Below, piece after piece: positions 51,668 through 61,579 of a DNA stretch of 64,000 bases. Every line of letters starts with the position of its first letter. Position 1 is the first letter of the stretch. Both the position numbers and the translations under genes were made by a program. A model generated the notes under the pieces. It was not told where the DNA came from. It worked only from the letters and a program-made list of their open reading frames with translations, and searched no databases. Source of the DNA: Pedobacter psychroterrae (lineage in GTDB: Bacteria; Bacteroidota; Bacteroidia; Sphingobacteriales; Sphingobacteriaceae); contig NZ_SJSL01000002.1 of NCBI RefSeq assembly GCF_004331695.1, positions 1,116,001-1,180,000 of the forward strand, written 5' to 3'.

Positions 51668-52513
51668 ATGCAAGTAGCTCATATCATATTAGCACACAAA
51701 AGTCCTGAACAGCTCCGGCAACTGGTGAAAAGTCTTTACCATAAGGATTCATACATCTATATTCATATCGACCTAAAATCGGATATCAGTGATTTTGATA
51801 CAATCAAAGGCTGCAGCAATGTTTATTTTGTTAAAAAAAGAGTGTCTGTCCACTGGGGAGGGTTCAGCCAGGTCCGGGCGGTACTTAACAGCATGTCGGA
51901 AGTGATTGAGGCAGATAAACCATTTCTATATGTAAACCTGTTAAGCGGGCAGGATTACCCAGTCAAAAAGCTCAAAGACTTTTATAAATATCTGTCAGAT
52001 CATCCCAGATCTGCATTTATGGAATATATTGATGACACCAATAGCATCTGGCTTAAGGAGGCCCACAATAGACTTAGCCAGTATCATTTCACGGATTTAA
52101 TGTTTCCTGGCAAATACAAAATACAGAAAATAGTAAATGCAATTTTACCAAAACGAAACGAACATTCTAATTTTCAAATCGTTGGCAGGTCTCAATGGTT
52201 TACGATTGACATAGATAGTGTAAGGTATATTTTAAATTTTGTCAAAAGAGAAAAAGACATAGTTGCCAAGTTTAAATTCAGCTGGGGTGCTGATGAATTG
52301 TTTTTTCAAAGCATTCTCTACAACTCTCCACTTAAAAGCAGATTAATAAATAATAATTTAAGGTATATTGATTGGTCTGAAGGAAGCGCAAGCCCTAAAA
52401 CATTAACATTATCAGATTTAAAAAAAATCAAACTATCCGACTGTTTTTTTGCAAGAAAGTTCGACGATAAACCGGAAGTATTAAACTATATTGATCAAAA
52501 TATCTTATGTTAA
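51668..52513 (+). CDS. Core-2/I-branching-like beta-1,6-N-acetylglucosaminyltransferase (GT14)
   Basis: A 281-residue cytosolic GT14-like enzyme. It has the opening HIILAHKSPEQLRQLV, YIHIDLKSD, the VHWGGFSQVRAVLNSM segment near residue 62, LLSGQDYPVK near 98, and a late SWGADELFFQSIL. These are the core-2/I-branching signature. Bacterial members are often branching transferases in surface polysaccharide loci; donor and acceptor here are unknown. It starts 9 bases after the GT8 gene and overlaps the next GT2 gene by 7 bases. Confidence 0.87.
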   Translation: MQVAHIILAHKSPEQLRQLVKSLYHKDSYIYIHIDLKSDISDFDTIKGCSNVYFVKKRVSVHWGGFSQVRAVLNSMSEVIEADKPFLYVNLLSGQDYPVKKLKDFYKYLSDHPRSAFMEYIDDTNSIWLKEAHNRLSQYHFTDLMFPGKYKIQKIVNAILPKRNEHSNFQIVGRSQWFTIDIDSVRYILNFVKREKDIVAKFKFSWGADELFFQSILYNSPLKSRLINNNLRYIDWSEGSASPKTLTLSDLKKIKLSDCFFARKFDDKPEVLNYIDQNILC

Positions 52514-53319
52514 ATATGAGACCAGTAAATATTCCGTATCATATCGCAAGGTACATCACTAACCGTACTTCCCATGAGGAGATGTGCGTGGAAGCAATGA
52601 TTGGGTATAAATCGCTGAGTAAAGGCATGCTTCCGGAGGTCTCTATTGTCATTCCCGCATATAATGAGGAAAGTAATATTGTGCCCACTTTAACTTCACT
52701 TTGCCAAAACAGGACAGGCAGAAGCGTAGAAATAATCGTGGTTGACAACAATTCCAAAGACCGGACCCATGAATTGGCAAAATCATGTGGTGTGACCTGT
52801 ATTTTTCAACCTCTTCAAGGCATTACATTCGCAAGAAATATGGGATTGTCTCACGCAACGGGCAAATACATACTAAACGCTGATGCGGATACAATATATC
52901 CGGAAGATTGGATAGAGCTAATGGTACAGCCACTCGAGGATGCTGGCATAGCACTTACTTATGGTCGGTTTGCCTTGATACCGATCGGTGCGACCGGACG
53001 TTTGACATATTTTTTTTACGAGTACTTTGCGGAATTTTCCAGGTGGATCAATAAGAAATTCAAAGAGGAATCTGTCAATGTTTATGGTTTTAATTCTGGA
53101 TTTCGCAGAGAGCAGGGATTGCTGGTTGACAGTTTTGATCATCCTCCCGGTACAAATGAAGATGGGTGGCTCGCATTAAAGTTAAAGACAAAAGGTTTTG
53201 GGAAACTCCACCTGGTGACTGATGTAAAAGCTTTGGTCTGGACAACTGACAGAAGGATCCAGTTGGACGGGGGATTATGGAAAGGATCGGCTAAAAGAAT
53301 AAAACGGATGTTGAGCTAA
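52507..53319 (+). CDS. Family 2 glycosyltransferase
   Basis: A 270-residue GT-A enzyme. A long N-terminal extension (about 1-38) precedes the catalytic start VSIVIPAYNEESNIVPTL; then VVDNNSKDRT, GITFARNMGLSHATGKY, NADADTIYPEDW (metal site near 120) and EDGWLALKLKTKGFG. The ATG at 52507 overlaps the GT14 gene by 7 bases; a Met four residues in is an alternative. It is followed by a gap of 52 bases with a TAAATTTG element (53327-53334). Confidence 0.87.
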   Translation: MLNMRPVNIPYHIARYITNRTSHEEMCVEAMIGYKSLSKGMLPEVSIVIPAYNEESNIVPTLTSLCQNRTGRSVEIIVVDNNSKDRTHELAKSCGVTCIFQPLQGITFARNMGLSHATGKYILNADADTIYPEDWIELMVQPLEDAGIALTYGRFALIPIGATGRLTYFFYEYFAEFSRWINKKFKEESVNVYGFNSGFRREQGLLVDSFDHPPGTNEDGWLALKLKTKGFGKLHLVTDVKALVWTTDRRIQLDGGLWKGSAKRIKRMLS

Positions 53320-53371
53320 TATGTTGTAAATTTGTTCCCGATCTGAAGAAGTATAGTAATAATAAAATCCG

Positions 53372-54259
53372 ATGGCATCAACAGATAACATTACCATTGT
53401 AACAGCAACAGACAATCATTATATGGTCTTGCTTGCTGCATTAATAAAGTCAATTGAGATCAATCACACTACTGAGCAGTATATTGATTTTTATATTGTT
53501 GGAGATAAGTTATCCAAAAGGAATATCAATAGACTAAACGCTTCCGTCAGTTCAGATAAAATTATTGTTCACTGGCTGGAAATGGATAAAATCATTCCGG
53601 AAGGAATGAACCTCCCAAAGGATAAAAGCTCGTATCCTTCAAATATTTACATGAGATTGTTTATTCCGTATTTCTTACCTGCTGGAATCGATAAGATAAT
53701 TTATCTTGATGTTGATATGATTGCATTAAGAGATGTAAGTGAACTATGGACAATCGATATCGGCACTAACATAGTAGGAGCGGTTCAGGACCTGATAAAA
53801 ACTGTGGGTGACCCTCAAGGGGGGATTGGAAACTACCATGAGCTTGGAATGGATAAAAATGCCAAATATTTTAACACGGGCCTTTTGATAATAGACAGAA
53901 AAAAATGGCTTGATTATGGTGTCACTGAGAAGGTTTTGCATTGCGTTGAACTCAACACAAATTTTGCGAGCCTGCCAGATCAGTATGGGCTTAATGTGGT
54001 ATTATATAAAAAGTGGCACGAATTAAACCCTCTATGGAATACGTATTCCAGTTTGCCGGTAAAAAGTCCGTATATCATCCATTTTTTCCACAGAAAGCCT
54101 ATTTACAAAACCTATGATAAAAATCAGGAATACAAAGAGATCTTTTATCAATTTTTAGGTCAGACACCCTGGAAAGATTATAAACCTGTTAACGAGTGGA
54201 AGAGGTATGTCAAAAAGCTAATGAATGTTATCCAAAAGAAACTTAGCTTTTCCAGGTAA
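53372..54259 (+). CDS. Family 8 glycosyltransferase (copy 2)
   Basis: A 295-residue GT8 enzyme. The DxD motif is in IIYLDVDMIALRDVSEL (about 105-121), followed by FNTGLLIIDRKKWL, LPDQYGLNVVL and a terminal His in YIIHFFHRKP. It is diverged from copy 1. It is the last plus-strand glycosyltransferase of the operon and convergent with the GMC oxidoreductase gene, 24 bases between stops. Confidence 0.88.
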   Translation: MASTDNITIVTATDNHYMVLLAALIKSIEINHTTEQYIDFYIVGDKLSKRNINRLNASVSSDKIIVHWLEMDKIIPEGMNLPKDKSSYPSNIYMRLFIPYFLPAGIDKIIYLDVDMIALRDVSELWTIDIGTNIVGAVQDLIKTVGDPQGGIGNYHELGMDKNAKYFNTGLLIIDRKKWLDYGVTEKVLHCVELNTNFASLPDQYGLNVVLYKKWHELNPLWNTYSSLPVKSPYIIHFFHRKPIYKTYDKNQEYKEIFYQFLGQTPWKDYKPVNEWKRYVKKLMNVIQKKLSFSR

Positions 54260-54283
54260 TCCATCCCTATTAGTTTAACAACG

Positions 54284-55966
54284 CTAAATATTTCCTTTTT
54301 TCAATTCCTTAACCGCAAAGTCGCATGCTCTGGCGGTCAAAGCCATGTAAGTTAGTGAGGGGTTTTGAGAGGCAGAGGAGGTCATGCAACTTCCGTCTGT
54401 AATGAAAACATTATTAACAGCATGCAGTTGATTATTCCCGTTAAGAACAGAATTTTTTGGGTCTCTTCCCATTCGGCATGTCCCCATTTCATGAACCGTT
54501 GCCCCACCTGGTTTTCTATAGTTGAAACTATTGACACCCTTAAATCCTGCTGCAAGAAGCATTTCCTGTGATGTGTCCATGGCATCATCCATCATTTTAT
54601 GTTCGTTGTCTTTAAAAGAAAAATCAATCACTATCTGAGGAAGGCCCCATTTGTCCTTTTTTGTAGCATGCAGGCTAACTGTATTGTCTTTATATGGAAG
54701 ACATTCGCCCCAAGCCGCCATCCATACAGTCCAGGGCCCCGGTGTTGTAATATGTTTTTTAAAGCTTTCTCCAAAACCATTAGCTTCCATGCTATTTTGC
54801 CATTCCTGCCTTTCCCCATCTCCATGGATGTTATAGCCTCTCAGGAAGTTTAAACCAGAATTAGGCATTAGGTTTCTAAAGCGAGGTATTATAAATCCGC
54901 ATGGCCTTCTTCCTTTATAGTAACGATCCTGAAACTGCTCATGGGTTCCATATGCACCTGCGGAAGAGTGATGGTCCATCAGATTATGACCTAATTCACC
55001 ACTGTCATTACCCAGTCCGTTTGGAAATCGGGTAGAGGTAGAATTTAATAATAATCCGGTGGTTGCGATAGTTGAGGCATTGACAAAAATAATCCGAGCA
55101 TAGTATTCAAAGCTTTCTCCAGTCAGCGTATCCACAATCCTCACACCAATTGCTTTTTGTGATTTTGAATCATACAAAATCTCCGACACGATAGCATACG
55201 GACGCAAAGTTAAGTTCCCAGTCTCAAATGCAGCAGGGATAGTGCTGCTATTGCTGCTGAAATATGCACCATAAGGGCAACCCCTCGAACATAAATTCCG
55301 ATTTTTGCATGGCTGCCTGCCGTCCAGATTTTTCGTCAGATTAGCAACTCTTGCAATAGTTAATAATCTGTTCTGATCACTTTTTCTAATAGAGTCTGCC
55401 AGGTGATTTTCTATGCAATTCAGTTCCATAGGAGGTAGGAAATGTCCATCCGGCAGGTGTGCCAATCCCTCTGCCCGGCCGCTTACTCCAATGAATTTCT
55501 CAACATAATCGTACCATGGTGCAATTTCTTTGTACCTCAGGGGCCAGTCTACAGCAATCCCCTCTTTTAAATTCGCCTCAAAATCCAGATCACTTAAGCG
55601 GTAGCATTGCCTGCCCCAAGTCAATGATCTCCCACCTATCTGATAACCTCTTACCCAGCTAAATGGCTTCTCCTGAACATAAGGATGGTCAACATCGCTC
55701 GCGAAAAAATGTTTATTACTTTCATCAGCATATTGTGAGCGTAATGGGTTAGCCTGAATTTCCTTGTCAGTTTTATTCAGACGAAACTTAAAATCCCAGG
55801 GGTTAAGGTTTGCAGTACCATAATCAGTTATATGCTCAACATTTCTTCCCCGCTCAAGTAAAAGGGTTTTTAAACCCTTTTTACACAACTCCATTGCGGC
55901 CCATCCGCCACTGATGCCGGAGCCGATCACTATGGCATCAAATGTTGCAGCTACCGTGTTGCCCAT
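54284..55966 (-). CDS. GMC-family oxidoreductase (large subunit of a sugar dehydrogenase)
   Basis: A 560-residue FAD enzyme. The dinucleotide site is VIGSGISGGWAA near residue 13, with LLLERG after it. The Cys-containing CKNRNLCSRGCPYGA segment (about 225) and the C-terminal HEMGTCRMG, ITDGSCMTSSASQNPSLTYMAL are typical of the gluconate/sorbosone-type branch. His in SASQNPSL and HEMG regions forms the usual active site. The start at 55966 is preferred. It overlaps its small-subunit gene by 16 bases and would act in the periplasm, oxidising an alcohol group of a sugar. Confidence 0.87.
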   Translation of the reverse strand: MGNTVAATFDAIVIGSGISGGWAAMELCKKGLKTLLLERGRNVEHITDYGTANLNPWDFKFRLNKTDKEIQANPLRSQYADESNKHFFASDVDHPYVQEKPFSWVRGYQIGGRSLTWGRQCYRLSDLDFEANLKEGIAVDWPLRYKEIAPWYDYVEKFIGVSGRAEGLAHLPDGHFLPPMELNCIENHLADSIRKSDQNRLLTIARVANLTKNLDGRQPCKNRNLCSRGCPYGAYFSSNSSTIPAAFETGNLTLRPYAIVSEILYDSKSQKAIGVRIVDTLTGESFEYYARIIFVNASTIATTGLLLNSTSTRFPNGLGNDSGELGHNLMDHHSSAGAYGTHEQFQDRYYKGRRPCGFIIPRFRNLMPNSGLNFLRGYNIHGDGERQEWQNSMEANGFGESFKKHITTPGPWTVWMAAWGECLPYKDNTVSLHATKKDKWGLPQIVIDFSFKDNEHKMMDDAMDTSQEMLLAAGFKGVNSFNYRKPGGATVHEMGTCRMGRDPKNSVLNGNNQLHAVNNVFITDGSCMTSSASQNPSLTYMALTARACDFAVKELKKGNI

Positions 55967-56529
55967 GATTTTTGATTTTGTTGCAAAATAACGCATCCAT
56001 CATACCTTACAGGAAGGTAATCATAAGCAAGGCCAATCGTTGCACCTAATTTTGAAGTACAGTAGCCCTCAACGGCCAGTTCTTTAAATTTAACGATGAA
56101 TGGTTTCCCGAGGATTTTATTATTGATCTTGTTAATAATATTATATCTGAATTTTGCATCCTTTTCAAAATAAGTGAGGATTTGGATCTGTTCCTGATGG
56201 GAGCATTTCAAGAAAGAATGATGGTAGTTGTTTAGGCAATGCAATTCGAATCGTTCCAATCCATTGATGAAGCTGTTTTGCGTTTTTATGTCAGTACAAA
56301 ACTCAATCATTCCTAATATAAAATCTTCTACTTTTACATCTTTTGCCCCGGGAGTCTCGGTTCTGGGAATCATTATTTCGGCAATTTCAGCAATAAGTGA
56401 TTTCTTTTTATGCAACAGCGAAAGATTCGGATTGGAAATAATATTTATCCATTTGTAAATGAATAAGTACGATACCAATGCTGATATCAGCATAAATATG
56501 GCCTTTAATGCGCTTCTTCTACCGATCAT
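55951..56529 (-). CDS. Gluconate 2-dehydrogenase subunit 3-like protein
   Basis: A 192-residue small subunit that partners GMC oxidoreductases. An N-terminal GRRSALK then hydrophobic stretch (about 4-26) looks like a twin-arginine signal or anchor, which fits export of the folded FAD enzyme pair. The rest has the family's IAEIMIPRTETPGAKDVKVEDFI near residue 48 and a C-terminal TSKLGATIGLAYDYLP. It is the first gene of the pair. The pair sits inside the surface-polysaccharide region, on the opposite strand. Confidence 0.8.
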   Translation of the reverse strand: MIGRRSALKAIFMLISALVSYLFIYKWINIISNPNLSLLHKKKSLIAEIAEIMIPRTETPGAKDVKVEDFILGMIEFCTDIKTQNSFINGLERFELHCLNNYHHSFLKCSHQEQIQILTYFEKDAKFRYNIINKINNKILGKPFIVKFKELAVEGYCTSKLGATIGLAYDYLPVRYDGCVILQQNQKSWATR

Positions 56530-56595
56530 CCGTATAATCCTACTGCATTGATATATTTTACAATATCAATGCAGTGAAGATAAAATAATTATGTA

Positions 56596-58671
56596 TTATT
56601 TGCTAATAAATAAGAGCGATTCATTGGTATTCCCTTTTACGGAGATGTCGTACCAATTTGTATATTTTGTACCACCTGATAACGCCCATTCTACAAAATT
56701 CATATATGCCAGGGTTATAGAAGTATGTTCTTTCGGATAGACAAAAGTGCCATAGATATCTAATGCAAAAGGTCTGTTTGTTTCAGTAAGGTAGTAACGT
56801 GCTTTATCAGGACTAGAATTGTCAGAACCCGTTCCAAGCAAGTTCAAATTAGCAAGCGAAGTAGGCTCATGGTTTACCAAATGAACTTCTTTTCCGCGAT
56901 CAAGGTTACTGATCATAAACGGATTGAACGGAGCCGTTGTGGTAAACTCTTCAGAAAGAGGGGAAGAAAATTGAATGGATAACGTGATGTGCTGTCCATT
57001 TATGGTTGGCGCACCACTTAAAGTATTAACGAAACCTGCTGTACCACCAAATACCGCTCTATGATTGTCAAAGGGAATTACTACAGCTTTTGCTTGCCCG
57101 GCTTCAACACCATTCCCATCCAATTTGATGTATCCTGAAGACAAATTGTATCCAGATACACTGGATATAGCTGAAGGTTGTATAGGTAATTCCAGTCCAA
57201 ATCCATTCTGCATGGATGCACCTGCAGCCAGCGGCTTGAATTCTGCCGTCAGGTCCACAACCCCGTTAGATGAGCTCATCGCAAACTTATAACGGTAACT
57301 AATAACGAGGTCATTCAAATCATAATCTCCTTCATTAGGCCATAGATCTTCGAAAGCTGTGGTACCCCAGATCGACTGACTTGGATAGTACCTGTCATAA
57401 GCACGTTTTTTGTCGTCAGGATACTCATCCAGATCGTCAGAAATTCCATCTCCATCCCTGTCTTCAATTTTTTCATCAAGAAAAGGAATATCAAGTGGTG
57501 AAATTGCTTCTACAGGGTTTGATTGTGCGTACACTACTAAATCATTAAAATCCTGGTCACTTCCATATCCCTCTCTTCTGTCGATATCTTCAAATCCGAT
57601 TAAGAAAGTTTTTTGAGGGGCATTATTTAGTAGCACATTATGTCTTTTAAGCTTTGCATTTTCCGGATTCAAATCTTCATTCGAATAGAATTTAGTCGCT
57701 GATGTACTGAACGTTTTATCGGTATAGGCATTTTGAAGTAACACAAACCCAAGTGATACACCTGCCGGAAACCTTCCTATCTTAACTTTATCACCCATTC
57801 GCATACTACCAGTTCCTGTATGACCTGCCAATGATGCGTTAGGGAATATCATATGTACGGTGTCGATATCATTCTCAGAAAGTGGGGGATGGCCAGTAGG
57901 ATAAGTATAATAGCCAAAGGAATTACGGTAGTCAGCACCTTCATGCACAAAAGTTATCCACACATCAGAAAGTTTGGTAATTGTTAAATTCGACGGTGAT
58001 TCAGTACTAATGTATTTGGATTTAACATAATGTGATTCAGGTAATGAATTGTTTATCCTGGCTTTTAATTCATCCCAATCTATGTCATCTTTTGGATATA
58101 GATCTTTCGGACGCCCAAGGTCGTCGTAGTCATTTGCATCGTAAGCAAACACTGTGCTTCCTCCTGCATTTAGAATTCCTTTTTTTGCAGAAAGCTTATT
58201 TTTTCTTGAAGGTTTTGCTGTGTTTGTTCTTTCAATTACGACATTTCCACTTGCACCGGATTGTCCTCCGATTATTGCGCTTACGGTATTGTTTTTAGCA
58301 TATAACTTTACATTCCTCATTAATCCAAAATATGCAGGATCAACTACTAATGTATCCATAAAAGAAGGAACCGTCAGCGTTGTTTTTATGTAACCATTAT
58401 TGTCAGACATGACTTTCGTTAATTCTGATCCCTTTTTTAAGTTTGAAGGGTGATAAACGGAAACCAGCACGCTTTTCATTGGCTTGTCAGTCGATGATAT
58501 AAGTCTTACATTAACATCAATTTTTTTAGTCGAAGAATAGTCAAATCCATCTGGAGCTGCTTTCAACCCGTCTGGAATAATTTTGTCTGAAGCTATGTCT
58601 GGTTGTTTCTTGCAACTTGTAACACAAAATGAGAAAGCAAATGCAGCAATTAAAAGTAAATTTTTATTCAT
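56596..58671 (-). CDS. LruC-domain lipoprotein (copy 1)
   Basis: A 691-residue exported protein. Lipobox TSCKK puts the acylated Cys near residue 20; the ATG at 58671 is chosen over an upstream in-frame start because it gives a clean signal peptide. The first 120 residues hold an Ig/carboxypeptidase-like stalk. The middle shows FLIGFEDIDRREGYGSDQDFNDLVVYA near 360 (cited in part; a DUF4114-type repeat), followed by a DGDGISDDLDEYPDD Ca2+-type loop. The C-terminal LruC/DUF4842 domain (about 430-691) has FEDLWPNEGDYDLNDLVISYRY and GFGLELP. It is likely a surface lipoprotein; function unknown. Confidence 0.82.
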   Translation of the reverse strand: MNKNLLLIAAFAFSFCVTSCKKQPDIASDKIIPDGLKAAPDGFDYSSTKKIDVNVRLISSTDKPMKSVLVSVYHPSNLKKGSELTKVMSDNNGYIKTTLTVPSFMDTLVVDPAYFGLMRNVKLYAKNNTVSAIIGGQSGASGNVVIERTNTAKPSRKNKLSAKKGILNAGGSTVFAYDANDYDDLGRPKDLYPKDDIDWDELKARINNSLPESHYVKSKYISTESPSNLTITKLSDVWITFVHEGADYRNSFGYYTYPTGHPPLSENDIDTVHMIFPNASLAGHTGTGSMRMGDKVKIGRFPAGVSLGFVLLQNAYTDKTFSTSATKFYSNEDLNPENAKLKRHNVLLNNAPQKTFLIGFEDIDRREGYGSDQDFNDLVVYAQSNPVEAISPLDIPFLDEKIEDRDGDGISDDLDEYPDDKKRAYDRYYPSQSIWGTTAFEDLWPNEGDYDLNDLVISYRYKFAMSSSNGVVDLTAEFKPLAAGASMQNGFGLELPIQPSAISSVSGYNLSSGYIKLDGNGVEAGQAKAVVIPFDNHRAVFGGTAGFVNTLSGAPTINGQHITLSIQFSSPLSEEFTTTAPFNPFMISNLDRGKEVHLVNHEPTSLANLNLLGTGSDNSSPDKARYYLTETNRPFALDIYGTFVYPKEHTSITLAYMNFVEWALSGGTKYTNWYDISVKGNTNESLLFISK

Positions 58672-58789
58672 CGCGAAAGTTTGTTTATTGGTACTAACGT
58701 TTAAAGAAAAATCGTTCCAAAAATTCAATGCCTGTTTTTGTGTGATAGTCAATGATTTAATGTGGATATGTAAAATTGAGGAATGTTGA

Positions 58790-58810
58790 TTTTCCCCAAT
58801 TCGGGGAAAA
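58790..58810. promoter_or_regulatory. Palindrome upstream of LruC copy 1
   Basis: TTTTCCCC (58790-58797) and GGGGAAAA (58803-58810) flank 5 bases. It is 119 bases before the LruC copy 1 start. A similar inverted repeat of TTTCCCCAA and TTGGGGAAA lies upstream of copy 2, at 61580-61608. Confidence 0.45.
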
Positions 58811-58838
58811 ATATCTACATTTAGCAGTGTTGCAAGGT

Positions 58839-58870
58839 AAAAAAAAGTCCAGCCTGATCGGGCTGGACTT
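58839..58870 (-). terminator. Intrinsic terminator of LruC copy 2
   Basis: AAGTCCAGCC (58845-58854) pairs with GGCTGGACTT (58861-58870) around 6 bases; on the minus strand a run of T follows. It begins 23 bases after the gene's stop. Confidence 0.88.
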
Positions 58871-58893
58871 CTAATATTTAAATTATTCTAACT

Positions 58894-61410
58894 CTAATTA
58901 GCATTGTAAAGTTTAGTGTTGTCTCTGTAGGCAGCAGTAGTAGTGATGTACCAATCTGCGTTAACTGTTCCACCATTGCTAGCCCAGGTAGAGAACATTT
59001 TATAACCTGCATGAATCGGTGTCCTCTCTAACGGATATTTAAAGTTTGCAACCGGCAATTGAATCGCCCAAGGCAAGTTGCCTGAAGTAGCATAATATCT
59101 GGTGCCCGCAGTAGCATCATGTCCAGTTGAAAACAAGGCAGTATTTGCAAGGCTGGTAGGAGTTTTACCAAACAAATGGGTTTCGTAGCCCCTTCCAAAT
59201 CCAGTTGAATTATTCCATATAAACGGATTGTAGCTGCTTATGCCAAAGTTCTCGTAAGCCGGACGTTGAGCGGAATTAATAGTAAACTCAATACCAAAAG
59301 TTTTGACAGGCGATACCGCTTGTCCGGTTTCGGTATTCCAGGTAACTTGTTGCTCACGGCCATTGGTAAACAGAATAACAACTGCTTTGGCCTGACCAGC
59401 CTCAAGCGTCTGGGTAGTAGTCGTGCCATTGATGGTACGTTTATAATTTTGTCCTGTTATGCTTGTCCTTGCAATTGGGAACTCAATACCGGCACCATTC
59501 TGGAAACTACCACCTGTGGCCACTAAAGTGTAATCAGCTTTCACATCAACTACTTTATTGTCTTTATTTGTTACCACCATATAACGGTAAGTAATCACTA
59601 CATCATTCAGGTCATAATCACCTTGTAAAGGCCAGTTATCTTCAAACGCGATAGTATAACCTCCGTTGGCATAGTTGTCGGAAGGAACGTTATGAGCTCT
59701 TTCCCCATCATTAGGATAATCGTCTCCTGAGTTAGGGACACCATCGCTATCAGAATCAGGGACAGTAGTAGGGGGAGTATAGTTGTTACCTGTTGGGTTA
59801 CAAGAGTTTGTTGGGATTACCAATGAACATGATTGTGCCGCAGAACCACTTAAATTGTTTGGCACCAATGTTTGGCTGCTACCCAGACATACATCCAGTC
59901 TGTCATAGAAGTGAGTTTCTCCATTGCCATTATTCAAGAAAATATTTACATCAACAGCGCCATTTGATTTGAAAAATGCTCTTCCACCACTTGTTGGGCC
60001 CTTTACTTGATTGTCAATTACATTAGCAGTTCCAACATGAAACATTGCGCCACTTGACAAATTGATCGTCGCATTGGCATTCATTTGCGCATTTCCAACC
60101 ACTTGAAAATAGCTCGAGTTTGTTATTGGTTTGTCGATTACTGCATTCTCTTTAACAATGAACTTACAACTGTTTACAATTAGTGCATTTGAGCTATTGT
60201 GTTGAAGTTCTCTTATTATTACTGTTCCGCTGTTTGTAAAAGTACCTATAGTGTTTACTTTGGAAGCTTCAGCAAGGAAACTGTTTGAGTTAGTAACAAC
60301 CGGATTGTTGCCGTTGAAGCTAATTTCCCCCGAAGCAACGTAAAAATTGCCTGAGTTTTGGAGAACCCCACTGATGGTCAATCCAGAACCATTAAAGTTT
60401 AAAGTACCAGCGTTAGCGAATGTTTGGTTATTTTTTAATGCGCTGCTCGCGCCGTTTACATTTATGGTACCATCATTTTCAAAATCACCTTCAGTTTCAA
60501 ATTGTCCGCCAATCAACATGTTACCTGTACTTGTATTGGTCAAAGTGCTGTTCATGGCCACAAATTTACCGGTTGCGGTAAAACTTCCCTGGTTTAAGAA
60601 AATACCGCCGTTGTTTACTTTAAATTCACTTTGGGTTGTTTTTGCGGTTCCAAAGTTTTTGAATGTTCCGTTAGACTCCCAACCCATTGTTGTAAATACC
60701 ACATTTGCGCCATTTGCGACAATTACCTTTAAACCATTTTGAAGTTTGATATTGCTGATCGTAACAGGTGAATTAGCTGTCCCTGCAGTAATATAAAGTG
60801 TTGTATTTGATCCCGGATCGTTGAAGTGGTAGCTGCCGATGGAAGTGATTTTAAATACGCCATTGTTTGACATCACATAACTGTTTGCTCCCGCGGGTAC
60901 GGTAGTTACACCTGTTGTAGGTACTGTAGGGTTCGGTTCATTAACAGCAGAAAGACCTCCTCTTTTTCCAACTTTCGCAGCAGCAAATGTCTGGGTAATT
61001 CCGGTGGCACTCATTGCTACCGATACATTATCAGAGTTAAGCACTACTTTTTCGATCATGGTAGTCCCGTCTGGTGCGATCTTTTCAACATAAGTTTCTT
61101 TGATCATTGATGATAAAGTTATCTTAGAATTGAAAGGAACTACTAAACTCGCTGAACCTTTAGATATCAGCTGACCGCCATTGGCAGGATCACCTGAATA
61201 AACTTTAATTACATGAATTGCATTCTGGAATCTATTGTCAGTAACGCCGATGCTCATGCTCACATCTCTTGACCCTGACCAGTTAAAGCCATCAGGTGCT
61301 TTAATCTCGCTAATCGGATCATTAATGATGGTGTCTATCGCATCGTTTTTCTTGCAGGAAGATATTGCAACTCCTGTAGCCAACAATAAACCGAGTAATT
61401 TTAATTTCAT
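58894..61410 (-). CDS. LruC-domain lipoprotein with repetitive beta-solenoid-like middle (copy 2)
   Basis: An 838-residue lipoprotein; signal peptide with lipobox ISSC (acylated Cys19). An N-terminal beta domain (about 20-130) is followed by a long Asn/Gly/Thr-rich region (about 195-480) with regularly spaced NSG, NNG and GTF turns, as in right-handed beta-solenoids. A TSP3-like loop DSDSDGVPNSGDDYPND comes near 545-560. The LruC/DUF4842 domain (about 575-838) has FEDNWPLQGDYDLNDVVITYRY and GAGIEFPI. Both LruC proteins share this end but not the middle. A promoter is visible upstream at 61480-61510. Confidence 0.84.
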   Translation of the reverse strand: MKLKLLGLLLATGVAISSCKKNDAIDTIINDPISEIKAPDGFNWSGSRDVSMSIGVTDNRFQNAIHVIKVYSGDPANGGQLISKGSASLVVPFNSKITLSSMIKETYVEKIAPDGTTMIEKVVLNSDNVSVAMSATGITQTFAAAKVGKRGGLSAVNEPNPTVPTTGVTTVPAGANSYVMSNNGVFKITSIGSYHFNDPGSNTTLYITAGTANSPVTISNIKLQNGLKVIVANGANVVFTTMGWESNGTFKNFGTAKTTQSEFKVNNGGIFLNQGSFTATGKFVAMNSTLTNTSTGNMLIGGQFETEGDFENDGTINVNGASSALKNNQTFANAGTLNFNGSGLTISGVLQNSGNFYVASGEISFNGNNPVVTNSNSFLAEASKVNTIGTFTNSGTVIIRELQHNSSNALIVNSCKFIVKENAVIDKPITNSSYFQVVGNAQMNANATINLSSGAMFHVGTANVIDNQVKGPTSGGRAFFKSNGAVDVNIFLNNGNGETHFYDRLDVCLGSSQTLVPNNLSGSAAQSCSLVIPTNSCNPTGNNYTPPTTVPDSDSDGVPNSGDDYPNDGERAHNVPSDNYANGGYTIAFEDNWPLQGDYDLNDVVITYRYMVVTNKDNKVVDVKADYTLVATGGSFQNGAGIEFPIARTSITGQNYKRTINGTTTTQTLEAGQAKAVVILFTNGREQQVTWNTETGQAVSPVKTFGIEFTINSAQRPAYENFGISSYNPFIWNNSTGFGRGYETHLFGKTPTSLANTALFSTGHDATAGTRYYATSGNLPWAIQLPVANFKYPLERTPIHAGYKMFSTWASNGGTVNADWYITTTAAYRDNTKLYNAN

Positions 61411-61479
61411 GATATTTATTTCTTTTGATTATATAGGATTCAATTTTCGTTCCAAAACCATGAAACTCATTATCTTAAT

Positions 61480-61510
61480 CAAAGATAGCTGTATTATTGC
61501 TTCTGACAAG
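61480..61510 (-). promoter_or_regulatory. Promoter of LruC copy 2
   Basis: Read on the minus strand, CTTG (61510-61507) then 19 bases and TATCTTTG (61487-61480). This is one mismatch from the TTTG-N19-TAnnTTTG consensus. It predicts a leader of about 65 bases. Confidence 0.55.
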
Positions 61511-61579
61511 CTTTCTGCGTAATAAGGCCACTTTTATATTCGAAAAGAAAACATGGCCAGCCCAGATAATCTATCTAAT

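Noticed and set aside
53327..53334. TAAATTTG as an internal promoter before the second GT8 gene
   Set aside because: No matching -33 box, and the operon is otherwise compact; could be chance in AT-rich DNA.
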